A stretch of DNA of 64,000 nucleotides. Source: JACVRX01 sp035697245 (lineage in GTDB: Bacteria > Actinomycetota > Actinomycetes > Jiangellales > Jiangellaceae). Below, piece after piece: positions 17,229 to 26,724 of the stretch (position 1 is the first letter of the stretch; the number at the start of each line of letters is the position of its first letter). Both the position numbers and the translations under genes were made by a program. The stretch covers positions 1-64,000 of the forward strand of contig DASSDH010000248.1 in NCBI GenBank assembly GCA_035697245.1, given 5' to 3'. Under the pieces are notes generated by a model, which saw only the letters and a list, made by a program, of their open reading frames with translations, searched no databases and had not been told where the DNA came from.

Positions 17229-17963
17229 TCAACCAGTCTGGATATCGACGTAGACGACGTAGAACATCCCACCGGCTCCGTCGGGTTTCGTCAGCTCACC
17301 GGCCCGGACGAGCAACACCTGGTCACTGTTCGGAGCGACCTGCAGGCCGAGCCCGTAGGTCAGGTGGCCCTCGAAGTCGCCCGCGGAGCCGTAACTCTTC
17401 AGATTTCGGAAGCCGATGGAGTCGTCCGGTGTGATCGAGGCGGTCGACTCGCCGGCGTCGTCGTGGGCCTGCGCGTTGACGAACCCGACGCGCAGGAATG
17501 CGTTGCCCGCCAAGGAAATCGGTTCTCCGGTGCCCTCGCCGACGACGGATTGCACGTACTGCAGGTTGTACTCCGGGAGTCCCTCCCGGAAGTAGAACGC
17601 GAGCCGTTGGTACGGCAGTTCGTCGTCGGAGTGGTCGCCGGCATAGATGGCGACCAGGTACGGCGTAGGCACCCCGGCCTGGTGTTCGATCGTCACCAGC
17701 CCCGAAGGCGCCGCCCAGTCATAGGTCACGCGGTGGTCAGTGGCTTCGGCAGCTGGTTCGTCGGCTGGAGGTTCCACGACGGGCTCCGCGGGAGACGGCT
17801 CCGCCGGCGGACTTTCGGCTGGTGCCGACGCCTGTGTGGTTGCCGCGGCGGCAGAGGAAGCGCCGGCGTCGGCATCGGTCGGCTCGGATTGCCCACAGCC
17901 CGCGACCAGCGCCACTGCAGCCGCGATGGAAGCGGCAACCTTGATGTGCGGTCGGTCTCTCAT
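17229..17963 (-). CDS. lipoprotein with AMIN-like domain
   Basis: A 244-residue exported lipoprotein. The signal peptide ends in a lipobox LVAGC (Cys about 23). A Ser/Ala/Pro/Glu-rich spacer of ~65 residues follows, then a ~150-residue beta-rich domain. It has the pattern ...LAFYFREGLPEYNLQYV...NAFLRVGFVNAQAH...GDFEGHLTYGLGL...FYVVYVDIQ, which I recognise as the AMIN-like domain of actinobacterial lipoproteins. Such domains bind cell-wall or membrane-associated partners in related families; the role here is unknown. ATG 17963 has AGGGGG upstream and begins a proper signal peptide (MRDRPHIKVAASIAA); 31 further upstream codons are not needed. Confidence 0.75.
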   Translation of the reverse strand: MRDRPHIKVAASIAAAVALVAGCGQSEPTDADAGASSAAAATTQASAPAESPPAEPSPAEPVVEPPADEPAAEATDHRVTYDWAAPSGLVTIEHQAGVPTPYLVAIYAGDHSDDELPYQRLAFYFREGLPEYNLQYVQSVVGEGTGEPISLAGNAFLRVGFVNAQAHDDAGESTASITPDDSIGFRNLKSYGSAGDFEGHLTYGLGLQVAPNSDQVLLVRAGELTKPDGAGGMFYVVYVDIQTG

Positions 17964-18140
17964 CGCGGCCCCCTGGCTCTGGCGCCGATCACTCGGACAC
18001 ATCCTCACGACGCGCCACGCGCCCTGGCGGTTTACTTCTCGACGATGATCAACCAATCGTTTCTTGGGCTGCCCGTTCGGAGCGGAATAATTGACGAGTC
18101 AACGTCGCTCCGTCGAGCAGAAACCAACCGAGGAGCGCCG

Positions 18141-19124
18141 ATGCCCGCCGTTACCGCTGACACCCTCACCCTTCCCCGCCTGGCCGCGTTGCCGACCGGA
18201 ACCGACTGGCGTGGCGTCGGCAAGGTCGTCACCGCTCATCGTCAACTCGAGGGCGAGGGATTCGTCGTCCGCCGGCCATTTCCGGGCATGGATCTCAGCC
18301 TCGCCGACCCGTTCCTTCTCCTCGACCACATGGGTGCAGTCGAGTACGGGCCAGGTGAGGCCAAGGGTGCTCCCTGGCATCCCCATCGGGGCTTCGAGAC
18401 GGTCACCTACATGCTCGATGGCGCATTCGAGCACAAGGACTCCACCGGCGGTGGCGGCCTGCTCACCGACGGCACCACCCAGTGGATGACCGCCGGTGCG
18501 GGCATCCTGCACAGCGAACTCCCGCCGCAAGAATTCGTGGCCAAAGGCGGGCTGTTCCACGGCGTGCAGCTCTGGGTGAATCTGCCGAAGGCGCTGAAAT
18601 GGACACCGCCGCGCTATCAGGACATCGACGCCGGCGACGTCCGGCTGATCTCCAGTGCCGACGGCGGGGCGCTGATCCGGCTGATCGCCGGCTCCCTGGG
18701 CGGCTACGACGGTCCAGGCGTGACGTTCACCCCCATCACGTACTTGCACACGACCATCGCCCCTGGTGCCACGTTGGACCTGCCCTGGCCGGACGACTTC
18801 AACGCCCTTGCGTACGTGCTGTCGGGCCGCGGCCACGTCGGACCGCTCGGGCAGCCGTTGGAGGAGGGCCAGCTCGCCATGTTCGGTACTGGCGACGCCT
18901 TGACCATGCGCGCGGCCGACGCTCAGCCGCCGCCTGCTGCCGGTTGGGACGTCCTCGTACTCGGCGGGTTACCGATCCGGGAGCCAGTGGCTCGCTACGG
19001 CCCGTTCGTGATGAACACTCGGGCGGAGATCATCGAGGCGGTAGAGGACTTCCAGGCCGGCCGACTCGGGCAGACCGAGGTGCCCCACCACACGGCCGCC
19101 GACCTCGACCCTGAGCCTCGCTGA
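18141..19124 (+). CDS. pirin family protein
   Basis: A 327-residue bicupin. The pirin metal-site motif HPHRGFETVTYMLDG (about 74-88) supplies His residues, and HSELPP and GVQLWVNLP follow in the N-terminal cupin. The C-terminal pirin domain begins near 190 (TPITYLHTTIAPGA). Bacterial pirins bind Fe or Ni and some act as quercetinases or regulators; the role here is not defined. GAGGAG precedes ATG 18141, and the ~260-codon open extension upstream is antisense shadow of the lipoprotein gene. Confidence 0.9.
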   Translation: MPAVTADTLTLPRLAALPTGTDWRGVGKVVTAHRQLEGEGFVVRRPFPGMDLSLADPFLLLDHMGAVEYGPGEAKGAPWHPHRGFETVTYMLDGAFEHKDSTGGGGLLTDGTTQWMTAGAGILHSELPPQEFVAKGGLFHGVQLWVNLPKALKWTPPRYQDIDAGDVRLISSADGGALIRLIAGSLGGYDGPGVTFTPITYLHTTIAPGATLDLPWPDDFNALAYVLSGRGHVGPLGQPLEEGQLAMFGTGDALTMRAADAQPPPAAGWDVLVLGGLPIREPVARYGPFVMNTRAEIIEAVEDFQAGRLGQTEVPHHTAADLDPEPR

Positions 19125-19384
19125 GAGTTTGCCGCTCACGATTGGCACGCTGGGCGGTTCCACAGAACGGCTGAAATTGGACACCGGAGCAACGGTGCGC
19201 GATTGGCTGGATACCCGGGGTCGTAGCCGCGGCTTTGACGGAACCTTGGCGCGTTGCGGATACGGCGCCGCGGTCAAGCGGCTCGAGTACGTCACAACCC
19301 GGCAACGGCAGGCTCCGGAGGTTTGCCGACCGCACCGGAAGGATAGAGGATCACCGCACAATTCCCTTGGACAAAGGAGTCAGC

Positions 19385-19654
19385 ATGACAGCCTCGGGCA
19401 TCATCATGGCGATCGTGATCGGCGCGATCATCGGCGCTTTGGCACGGTTCGTGCTGCCCGGCCGCCAGAACATCGGGATGCTGTTGACCATCGTCATCGG
19501 AATCGTGGCGGCACTGCTCGGGACCTGGCTGGCCCAGCTGGTGGGCGTCGCGACCACCGACGGTATCGACTGGATCGAGATCGTCTTCCAGGTCGGCCTC
19601 GCGGCCATCGCCATCGCACTGTTCGCCGGCGTCGGAAGCCGACGAAGGGTCTAA
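19385..19654 (+). CDS. GlsB/YeaQ/YmgE-family stress membrane protein
   Basis: An 89-residue protein with three hydrophobic helices and Gly-rich faces (MAIVIGAIIGALARFVLPG, TIVIGIVAALLGTWLAQL, GLAAIAIALFAGVG). This is the transglycosylase-associated / GlsB family of small stress-induced membrane proteins. AAAGGAG lies 6 bp before the ATG. A perfect hairpin terminator follows at 19673. Confidence 0.88.
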   Translation: MTASGIIMAIVIGAIIGALARFVLPGRQNIGMLLTIVIGIVAALLGTWLAQLVGVATTDGIDWIEIVFQVGLAAIAIALFAGVGSRRRV

Positions 19655-19672
19655 CACGGGTGCCGCACCACC

Positions 19673-19704
19673 AACGGCGAGGGCCATGATCGGCCCTCGC
19701 CGTT
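19673..19704 (+). terminator. intrinsic terminator hairpin
   Basis: Perfect 13-bp arms AACGGCGAGGGCC (19673-19685) and GGCCCTCGCCGTT (19692-19704) with a 6-nt loop, 19 bp after the GlsB-family gene stop. No T-run. Confidence 0.8.
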
Positions 19705-19729
19705 GCCTGTCCAGTGCAGTATCGGCTGC

Positions 19730-20821
19730 GTGAGCAACAAAAACGCACTGCGTTTGGAGCGGCTGCGGGCCCAACGGCTCGCACCACGCGACGCCGCCGC
19801 GGCGCCCGTTGAGATCGTCCGCCACCTGATCGGCCTCCAGGCACAGGTTCCGTCGGCCGCGGCGCTGGCGGTTCGGGTCAGGACCTCCGGTCTCGACGCC
19901 GGCGATGTGCAGCGGGACGCGGCGCCCGGAGGACTGCTTGTCCGAACCTGGCTGATGCGCGGTACTCTTCACCTCGCCGCCGCGGACGACCTGGGTTGGC
20001 TACTGGGCATCCTTGCCCCGATCGTGTTGCGGGCGAGCCGTCGCCGGTATGCCGAGCTGGGTCTGGACTCTGGCACGCTCGCTCGGGCCATCGACGTGTT
20101 AGGACGGCCGCCCGAGCAACGCCCGGCTACGCGCGCGGAGCTGTTCGCCGAGCTGGCCGCGCGCGGCATCGATCCGGCCGGCCAACGTGGCATCCATCTG
20201 GTGCGGCATGCGGCTCTGCACGGGTTGCTCGTCTACGGGCCGGACCAGGGCCACCAGCAGACATGGATTCGGCGCGAAGCGTCCACCATCCAGCCGGTCG
20301 ATGATCGGGAGGAGGCCCTGGCGATGTTGGCCCGCCGCTACCACAGCGCCTACGGCCCGGCGGGACCGCGCGACCTGGCGGCGTGGTCGGGTCTTCCGAT
20401 CACCGAGGCACAGCGCGCCTGGCGGCTTGCAGGTGACTTGCCCGGGGAGGCGAACAGTCCTCGCGGTGGGCCGTCGACGGTCCGGCTGCTCCCGCATTTC
20501 GATCCGTACCTGCTCGGCTACGCCGGTCGTGACCACGCGGTTCCTCCCAGGCACCGGCGCAGGGTCTGGACCGGCGGCGGGTACGTGTTGCCGACCGTGG
20601 TTCGCGCCGGGCAGGCCGTCGCCACCTGGAGGTCGGAGGTACGCGGGAGACGGCTCGCCGTCACCGTGACACCGTTCACCGATGACCCTGTGCAGGGTGC
20701 GGTTGCCGCCGGCGTCGATGCCGAGGTGGCTGATCTCGGCCGGTTCCTCGACCGCGAGGCGACCTGGTCGATAGGTCGGGTCGAGCCGGGTCGTCAGTCC
20801 GGTGGCGATGCTGGCCATTGA
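19730..20821 (+). CDS. winged helix DNA-binding domain (HTH_42) protein
   Basis: A 363-residue protein of the HTH_42 family, distantly related to YcaQ interstrand-crosslink glycosylases. The N-terminal LRLERLRAQRLAPRD and HLIGLQAQVPSA, then RTWLMRGTLHLAAADDL and the C-terminal LLPHFDPYLLGYAGRD, are the family's conserved blocks. The QxQ-type glycosylase motif of true YcaQ/AlkX appears here as GLQAQVPS, a variant. GTG 19730 is preferred because it opens with SNKNALRLERL; an upstream start would run through the terminator hairpin. Enzymatic activity is unproven for most actinobacterial members. Confidence 0.82.
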   Translation: MSNKNALRLERLRAQRLAPRDAAAAPVEIVRHLIGLQAQVPSAAALAVRVRTSGLDAGDVQRDAAPGGLLVRTWLMRGTLHLAAADDLGWLLGILAPIVLRASRRRYAELGLDSGTLARAIDVLGRPPEQRPATRAELFAELAARGIDPAGQRGIHLVRHAALHGLLVYGPDQGHQQTWIRREASTIQPVDDREEALAMLARRYHSAYGPAGPRDLAAWSGLPITEAQRAWRLAGDLPGEANSPRGGPSTVRLLPHFDPYLLGYAGRDHAVPPRHRRRVWTGGGYVLPTVVRAGQAVATWRSEVRGRRLAVTVTPFTDDPVQGAVAAGVDAEVADLGRFLDREATWSIGRVEPGRQSGGDAGH

Positions 20822-20952
20822 ACAGCGCCGAGGCCCTGATCTACGTCACCATCACCAGAACCCGCGAGCTGCCCGAACCAGTCTCGCCGGCGGCGCCCGT
20901 GTCCAAGACATCCGCGTCGGTCTAGCGTCGACGGCATACGGAGGGCAGCCCG

Positions 20953-21954
20953 ATGAAGAAGCTCATCAACAACCCGGCCGACGTGGTCGCCGAAGCGCTG
21001 CTCGGGATCGAGGCCGCACATCCAGAACTCAGCGTCGACCACGCCAACAAGATCATCTACCGCGCGGACGCTCCGGTGTCGGGAAAGGTGGGTCTGATCT
21101 CCGGCGGCGGATCGGGTCACGAACCACTGCACGGCGGGTTCGTCGGCCGCGGGATGCTCGACGCGGCCTGCGCCGGGGAGGTCTTCACCTCGCCGGTACC
21201 CGACCAGATGCTGGAGGCCACCAAGCGCGTCGACGGCGGCGCCGGTGTCCTGCACATTGTCAAGAACTACACCGGCGACGTCATGAACTTCGAGATGGCC
21301 GCCGAGCTCGCCGCCGCCGAGACCGGCGTCGAAGTCACGTCGGTGGTCTCCGACGACGACGTGGCGATCCAAGACAGCCTCTATACGGCTGGCCGGCGCG
21401 GCGTGGGCGTCACCGTGCTCCTGGAGAAGATCGCCGGTGCGGCGGCCGAGCAGGGCCGCCCACTCTCGGAGGTGGCCGGCGTCGCCGAAGTCGTCAACGC
21501 CAACGGTCGCAGCATGGGCATGGCACTCACCTCCTGCACTGTCCCGGCCGTTGGCAAGCCGACCTTCGAGCTCGGTGAGGACGAGATTGAGATCGGTATC
21601 GGAATCCACGGAGAACCCGGTCGCCGACGGGTTCCGCTGGCGGCTGCCGGGAAGATCGCCGAGATGCTGGTCGAGCCGATCGTCTCCGACCTTCCCTTCG
21701 GCAACGGGGACGCGGTGATCGCCTTCGTGAACGGAATGGGCGGTACACCACTGATCGAGCTCTACGTCATGTACCACGAGGTCGCGCGGATCCTCGCCGG
21801 CCATGGTGTCGAGATCGCTCGTTCGCTCGTGGGTCCGTATATCACCTCGTTGGAGATGGCCGGCTGTTCGGTGACGCTGCTCAAGGTCACCGACGACCTG
21901 CTGGCGCTCTGGGATGCTCCAGTCAACACGCCGGCGCTGCGGTGGGGAGCCTGA
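20953..21954 (+). CDS. dhaK: dihydroxyacetone kinase, DhaK subunit (PTS type)
   Basis: A 333-residue substrate-binding subunit. His219 in GIGIHGEPG is the residue that forms the hemiaminal with dihydroxyacetone. His56 (GGSGHEPLH) and Asp109 ([12 protein letters not shown]) are the catalytic pair known from E. coli DhaK. GGAGGG precedes ATG 20953. It is first of dhaK-dhaL-dhaM, two base pairs upstream of dhaL; no transporter or glycerol dehydrogenase is adjacent. Confidence 0.95.
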   Translation: MKKLINNPADVVAEALLGIEAAHPELSVDHANKIIYRADAPVSGKVGLISGGGSGHEPLHGGFVGRGMLDAACAGEVFTSPVPDQMLEATKRVDGGAGVLHIVKNYTGDVMNFEMAAELAAAETGVEVTSVVSDDDVAIQDSLYTAGRRGVGVTVLLEKIAGAAAEQGRPLSEVAGVAEVVNANGRSMGMALTSCTVPAVGKPTFELGEDEIEIGIGIHGEPGRRRVPLAAAGKIAEMLVEPIVSDLPFGNGDAVIAFVNGMGGTPLIELYVMYHEVARILAGHGVEIARSLVGPYITSLEMAGCSVTLLKVTDDLLALWDAPVNTPALRWGA

Positions 21955-21956
21955 TC

Positions 21957-22595
21957 ATGTCCGACGCCGTCAGCCTCGACGGTTTGCACGCGTGGGTCCG
22001 CGAGTTCGCTGCCTTGATCGCTGCGAACAAGGAGCAACTGACCCAGCTCGACGCCGCGATCGGCGATGCCGACCACGGGACCAACATGGACCGAGGGATG
22101 ACGGCGGTGCTCGCGGCGCTCGACGGTGACGAACCGCCGGCCAGCGCCGCCGCACTGTTCAAGCGGGTCGGAATGACGTTGGTGAGCACGGTCGGAGGGG
22201 CCAGCGGGCCGTTGTTCGGCACGTTCTTCATCCGTCTCTCCGCCGCCGCCGGCGATGCTGCCGATATCGAGCCCAAAGCATTCGCGGCCGCGCTGCGGGC
22301 CGGCCTGGACGGGGTGGTGACCCGCGGCAAGGCGGAGGCGGGCGACAAGACCATGTATGACGCTCTTGCACCGGGCCTTGACACTCTGAACGACGCCCTC
22401 GCCGCCGGTTCCGACCTGTCCTCGGCGCTGGCCACGGCGGCCGCCGCCGCGGAAGCCGGACGCGACGCGACGACGCCGATGCTCGCCCGCAAGGGCCGGG
22501 CCTCATACCTCGGCGAACGCAGCGTCGGCCACCAGGACCCCGGCGCTACGAGCACCGCATTGCTGCTACGAGCGGCTCATACGGCGCTGGGATAG
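21957..22595 (+). CDS. dhaL: dihydroxyacetone kinase, DhaL ADP-binding subunit
   Basis: A 212-residue all-helical subunit that carries ADP as a permanently bound cofactor in PTS-type Dha kinases. The Mg/ADP Asp residues lie in DAAIGDADHGTNMDRGM (about 29-45), and the nucleotide loop is VGGASGPLFGTFF. ATG 21957 (2 bp after the dhaK stop) is preferred over the overlapping upstream ATG 21942 because GGGGAG precedes it and MSDAVSLDGL fits the family start. Confidence 0.94.
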   Translation: MSDAVSLDGLHAWVREFAALIAANKEQLTQLDAAIGDADHGTNMDRGMTAVLAALDGDEPPASAAALFKRVGMTLVSTVGGASGPLFGTFFIRLSAAAGDAADIEPKAFAAALRAGLDGVVTRGKAEAGDKTMYDALAPGLDTLNDALAAGSDLSSALATAAAAAEAGRDATTPMLARKGRASYLGERSVGHQDPGATSTALLLRAAHTALG

Positions 22596-22598
22596 GTC

Positions 22599-25094
22599 AT
22601 GGTCGGAATCGTCGTCGTTTCGCACAGCCGGGCACTGGCGCGCGCCTCGGTCGCGTTGGCGGCGGACATGCTGCACGGCCGGGCGGTCCGCGTGGCGGTG
22701 GCGGCCGGCTTGGACGAGGCCACCTTCGGAACGGACGCGGTCAGGGTCAAGGAGGCCATCGAGGAGGTCGACGAGCCTGACGGCGTGCTCGTGTTGATGG
22801 ACATCGGCAGTGCCGTTCTGTCGGCGGAGATGGCGCTCGACCTGCTCGAACCAGCGGTGGCCGGCCGGGTGCGGCTGTGTTCGGCGCCACTGGTTGAAGG
22901 ACTCGTCGCCGCGACCGTGGCGGCGGCGGCTGGCGCCTCGATCGACGAGGTGGCAACCGAGGCCACCGCAGCGCTCGCCGGCAAGCAGGCGCACCTGGCC
23001 GTCCCGGACGACGACACGCCGGTCCCGGTCACGACGGAGGAGCCCGCGGCGAGCGCGGTGTTCGTCGTGGCTAACGAGCACGGGCTACATGCGCGCCCGG
23101 CAGCCAAGCTGGTCGCTGAGGTGCGCACCCTGGACGCGCGGGTGTGGCTCCGGAACGTCACCACCAACTCCGACCCGGTGCCGGCATCCAGCTTGAGTCG
23201 AGTCGCCGTCCTGGGCGTACTCGCCGGGCATCGACTCGAGGTGACAGCGACCGGCAACCAGGCGAAGACGGCAGTCGACCACGTCGTCGCGCTGGCGGCC
23301 CGGCGATTCGACGAGACCCGCCTTGGCCGGCCGGCGGTCGCCCCATCGGCGACCGTGTCGGCCGCGGCCTCGTCCGGACCCTTTCCCGCCTCACCCGGAA
23401 TCGCGGTCGGACCATCGTGGACCTTGGTTCGGCCCGACCTGCCCATCGACGGGCCTACGCGGTCCGCTCACGCTGTCGACCCGATCGCCGAATGGCGGCG
23501 CGTTCGCGGAGCCGTCGCCGCCGTCCGCCGCGAGACGACCCGCACCCGAGCTCGCACGGCTCGCGAGGTGGGCGAGTCAGAAGCCGAAGTGTTCGACGCG
23601 CACCTCATGTTGCTGGACGACGCCGAGCTACTCGAGGAGGTGCGCCAACGCATCGACAGTGGGAGCACTGCGCCGCACGCGTGGTCCGCCGTCCTCGACG
23701 CCGCCGGTGCTCGGCTCGGCGGCCTGCACGACGAGTACCTGCGAGCCCGGGCCGCCGACGTGCGCGCGGTAGAAGACCAGGTCCTGCACGCGATGTCGGG
23801 TCGCCCCACCACTGTTGCGCTGCGCGACGGGGTGCTGGTCGCCGCGGATCTGACCCCGGCCGACGCCGCCGCGCTGGACGCTGAGCAAGTCACAGGTCTC
23901 GTCCTGGCGTACGGCAGTCCGACCGGCCACGCTGCGATCCTGGCGAGGTCCCGCGGCATCCCGGCGGTCGTCGGCGCCGGTCCCGGGATCTTGGATGTTC
24001 CGGACGGCACAACCGTCGCACTGGACGGGGAGACGGGCGAGATCGTCATCGATCCGGATCCCGACACCCTGGTGACGATCAAGGCGCGCGCGGCGGAGCG
24101 CGAGCGCCGGGTCGACGACGCCCTGCGGGATTCATCCGCGCCGGCGGTGACGCGCGACGGGACGACCATCCCGGTGGGAGCGAATGTCGGTGACCCAGCC
24201 GACGCTGCTGCGGCGGCTCGGTTCGGCGCCGACTTGTCCGGCCTCATCCGCACCGAGTTTCTGTTCCTCGACCGCGAATCGGCGCCGACGGTCGACGAGC
24301 AGGAGGCCGCCTATCGTGCCGTGGCCGATCGCCTCGGCAGCCGACCGGTCGTGTTCCGGACCTTCGACATCGGCGGCGACAAGCCACTGGGCTACCTCGA
24401 CCTGGTGCCCGAGGCCAACCCATTTCTCGGCCTGCGTGGGATTCGCCTGGCGCTGGCTCGGCCCAGTCTGCTGCGCGACCAGCTGGCGGCGATCTGCCGG
24501 CTCGCCGTTGATCGTCCGGTCAGCGTGATGTTCCCGATGGTGACGCATGTGGCCGAGGTCGTGGCAGCCCGTGCCCAGCTTTCCGAAGCCGCGGCACTGG
24601 TCGGGACGGCGGTCCCTTCGGGGCTACGGGTCGGTATCATGATCGAGGTTCCGGCGGCCGCGCTCAAGACGTCGGCATTCGTTCCGCACGTCGACTTCGT
24701 CAGCATCGGCACCAACGACCTGACCCAGTACACGCTGGCGGCCGACCGCGGCAATGAGAACATGGCCGGCGCCGCCGACCCGCTCGACCCGGCGATACTG
24801 CGACTCGTCCATCATGTGTGCGCCGCTGCGGCGGGCCAGATACCGGTCTCGGTCTGCGGAGAGGTCGTGGCCGACGACGAGGCGGTGCCCATCCTGCTGG
24901 GCCTCGGCGTCGACGAGCTGAGCGTGCCGCCCTACGCCGTGCCGTTGGTCAAGCAAGCCATCCGCGAGCTCCAGCTCGGCACCTGCCGCGCGCTGGCCCA
25001 GGAGGCGCTGGCGCTCCCATCGGCGACCGCGGTCCGCGCTCTCATGGCCGGACGCCATGATCCGGCGGCCGACAGCACGAGCTCCTCGATGTGA
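22599..25094 (+). CDS. dhaM: multidomain phosphotransfer protein DhaM: EIIA-like + HPr + full Enzyme I
   Basis: An 831-residue fusion that should pass phosphate from PEP to DhaL-ADP. Residues 1-125 are the DhaM EIIA(Man)-like domain with the phosphorylatable His9 in VSHSRALA. Residues 152-240 are HPr with His164 in NEHGLHARPAAK. Residues about 262-800 are Enzyme I: the swivel His444 in SPTGHAAILARSRGIPAV, then the complete PEP-binding barrel with LIRTEFLFLDRE, GTNDLTQYTLAADRGN and the Cys in VCGEV. E. coli DhaM stops after a truncated Enzyme I N-domain, so this version carries its own PEP-utilising Enzyme I and may not need a separate ptsI. ATG 22599 follows the dhaL stop by 3 bp. Confidence 0.93.
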   Translation: MVGIVVVSHSRALARASVALAADMLHGRAVRVAVAAGLDEATFGTDAVRVKEAIEEVDEPDGVLVLMDIGSAVLSAEMALDLLEPAVAGRVRLCSAPLVEGLVAATVAAAAGASIDEVATEATAALAGKQAHLAVPDDDTPVPVTTEEPAASAVFVVANEHGLHARPAAKLVAEVRTLDARVWLRNVTTNSDPVPASSLSRVAVLGVLAGHRLEVTATGNQAKTAVDHVVALAARRFDETRLGRPAVAPSATVSAAASSGPFPASPGIAVGPSWTLVRPDLPIDGPTRSAHAVDPIAEWRRVRGAVAAVRRETTRTRARTAREVGESEAEVFDAHLMLLDDAELLEEVRQRIDSGSTAPHAWSAVLDAAGARLGGLHDEYLRARAADVRAVEDQVLHAMSGRPTTVALRDGVLVAADLTPADAAALDAEQVTGLVLAYGSPTGHAAILARSRGIPAVVGAGPGILDVPDGTTVALDGETGEIVIDPDPDTLVTIKARAAERERRVDDALRDSSAPAVTRDGTTIPVGANVGDPADAAAAARFGADLSGLIRTEFLFLDRESAPTVDEQEAAYRAVADRLGSRPVVFRTFDIGGDKPLGYLDLVPEANPFLGLRGIRLALARPSLLRDQLAAICRLAVDRPVSVMFPMVTHVAEVVAARAQLSEAAALVGTAVPSGLRVGIMIEVPAAALKTSAFVPHVDFVSIGTNDLTQYTLAADRGNENMAGAADPLDPAILRLVHHVCAAAAGQIPVSVCGEVVADDEAVPILLGLGVDELSVPPYAVPLVKQAIRELQLGTCRALAQEALALPSATAVRALMAGRHDPAADSTSSSM

Positions 25095-25150
25095 CGTAGG
25101 TCACACTCGAAACGACCAATCCGCTCTACGGCTGGTGCCGAACACCTCGC

Positions 25151-25849
25151 GTGGACCAGCGGTCTCCCCTGCCGGTCGGGCCAACCCCGTCCTGGCTGCG
25201 GGTCGTCATCGACACGATCAAGTTGTCGAGGGAACGACGTCGCCTGTACCGGCTTGAACGCGGCGACGACCGCAGCACGTCCCGGCTGTGGATCCCGGTC
25301 GTCTGCGGCCTGGTCGTCCTCGGCGCCGGACTCATCATCGAGGGGGCGTTCGGTTCGGCAGATCCCGAGCCTGACGCCACGCCCAAACCGGCGCAAAGCC
25401 CGTCTACTCAGCACAGTGTCATTGGCCCGACCGGGTTCTCGAACCGATCGCCCGCGGAGTCCAGCCGCGCAGCTCCGAGCCGAACGTCCTCAGTTTCCCG
25501 GGCCGCGGCGGGTGCGGAAATCGCCGCGCGCACGGACATCGACGTCTCTCCCCCGGCAGCCGCTGTCCTGCGGGAGGGGAGGCTCGACGGTCGAGTACTC
25601 ATCATCCTGGCGTCGCTCGCCTCGGCCGACCTGCTCACAGGTGTCGAGGTACCGGCCACAGGCTCCGGCGGACCGGCAGACGTCGCAAACCTGGAAATGG
25701 GCGTCGTGGACGTCGATCGCGTTCTCGGCTGGCTCGAAACACAGCACCGACTCCACCCCGAACGGGTGGAGGTCCGCCGTGAGGGATCAGTCGCCTACCT
25801 GTTGTTGATCTACGACAGCTCCGAACCGCCCGGACTCTTTCCGTCGTAA
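25151..25849 (+). CDS. uncharacterised single-pass membrane protein
   Basis: A 232-residue protein from GTG 25151. A basic cytoplasmic head (SRERRRLYRLERGDDR) is followed by one hydrophobic segment (about 46-67, WIPVVCGLVVLGAGLIIEGAF). A Ser/Pro-rich outside linker and a ~100-residue C-terminal domain (LREGRLDGRVLIILASLASADLL; VDVDRVLGWLETQHRLHPERV) complete it. I do not recognise the family. The exported part may be surface exposed, and the next genes encode a DUF4397 protein and a sortase, so a cell-envelope role is a reasonable guess. Confidence 0.6.
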   Translation: MDQRSPLPVGPTPSWLRVVIDTIKLSRERRRLYRLERGDDRSTSRLWIPVVCGLVVLGAGLIIEGAFGSADPEPDATPKPAQSPSTQHSVIGPTGFSNRSPAESSRAAPSRTSSVSRAAAGAEIAARTDIDVSPPAAAVLREGRLDGRVLIILASLASADLLTGVEVPATGSGGPADVANLEMGVVDVDRVLGWLETQHRLHPERVEVRREGSVAYLLLIYDSSEPPGLFPS

Positions 25850-25884
25850 GAAGCAATCCAGATCTCTACCCTGGGAGTATCCCC

Positions 25885-26724
25885 GTGATCCGTTCCATCG
25901 CACGTTTCGTCATCCCGACCATCTCGGTCGCACTGGCCACCCTCGGTGGCATCTCCGTCGCGAACGCAGCTCCGGAAGAGGGCTGGATCCGGCTGGCACA
26001 TCTCTCGCCCGACACGCCCAAGGTCGACGTATACGTCTCGTCGTTCGGCAACGACGACGACCCAACGGTTCTCCGCAGCGTTGGCTACGGCATGTTCTCG
26101 CCCTACCAGCGCGTCCCGGCTGGGTCCTACACCATCGCCATGCGGCTGGAGGGAACCCCAGCAACTGAACCCGCAGTTCTCTCCACGACCGTCGAGATCA
26201 ATGCCGACTCGGCCGCCACCGTCGCCGGGATGGGCCGGAACGCCGATCTGGAACTCGTTACCTTGACCGACGACCTAGAACCGCCGGGCACGAACAAGAG
26301 CAAGGTGCGGGTGATCCACGCCGCCCTGACCGCTCCGGTCGTCAACACTGTCGAGCTGGCCGGCTCACCGGTCGCGACCGACCTGTCCTTCGCCCAGTTC
26401 ACCGACTACGACGCGGTTGCTGCCGGCAACACGACGGTTGAGGTCAACGCCGGGTCGGCCACCGCCGAGCAATCCCTGGATCTGAGCGCCGGCGCCACCT
26501 ACACCGTGGTCGTCCGTGACATCGAGACCGAGCTCGGTGTGCTGCCGATCCAGGACTTCGCGGCCGCAAACGAGATCCCGACCGGCGGTGTCGATGCAGG
26601 GCTCGGCGGCTCGGCTGGAAGCGGCTGGTCGGCGTCCTGGGTGTTGGTCGGACTTACCCTGCTGACGGCGGGCCTCGCCGGCCACATCATCACCCGCCGT
26701 CCCCGGATGCGTTCGGTCGCATGA
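25885..26724 (+). CDS. DUF4397 secreted, C-terminally anchored protein
   Basis: A 279-residue protein with a signal peptide (MIRSIARFVIPTISVALA...NAAPEEG) and two DUF4397 beta repeats (about 32-125, beginning WIRLAHLSPDTPKVDVYV, and about 135-225, beginning KVRVIHAALTAP). A C-terminal anchor region IPTGG-VDAGLGGSAGSG, hydrophobic helix WVLVGLTLLTAGLAG and a basic tail RRPRMR ends it. This tripartite tail resembles a sortase sorting signal though it lacks LPxTG. GTG 25885 has GGGAG upstream. The stop overlaps the sortase start as ATGA. Confidence 0.85.
   Translation: MIRSIARFVIPTISVALATLGGISVANAAPEEGWIRLAHLSPDTPKVDVYVSSFGNDDDPTVLRSVGYGMFSPYQRVPAGSYTIAMRLEGTPATEPAVLSTTVEINADSAATVAGMGRNADLELVTLTDDLEPPGTNKSKVRVIHAALTAPVVNTVELAGSPVATDLSFAQFTDYDAVAAGNTTVEVNAGSATAEQSLDLSAGATYTVVVRDIETELGVLPIQDFAAANEIPTGGVDAGLGGSAGSGWSASWVLVGLTLLTAGLAGHIITRRPRMRSVA

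Noticed and set aside
17364..18140. 259-codon N-terminal extension of the pirin gene
   Set aside because: It is the antisense of the lipoprotein gene and has no pirin homology; a good ribosome site precedes ATG 18141.
19125..19384. Possible small gene or stress promoter before the GlsB-like gene
   Set aside because: Only shadows and a poor GTTT/GGGTA-like match; not enough support to list.
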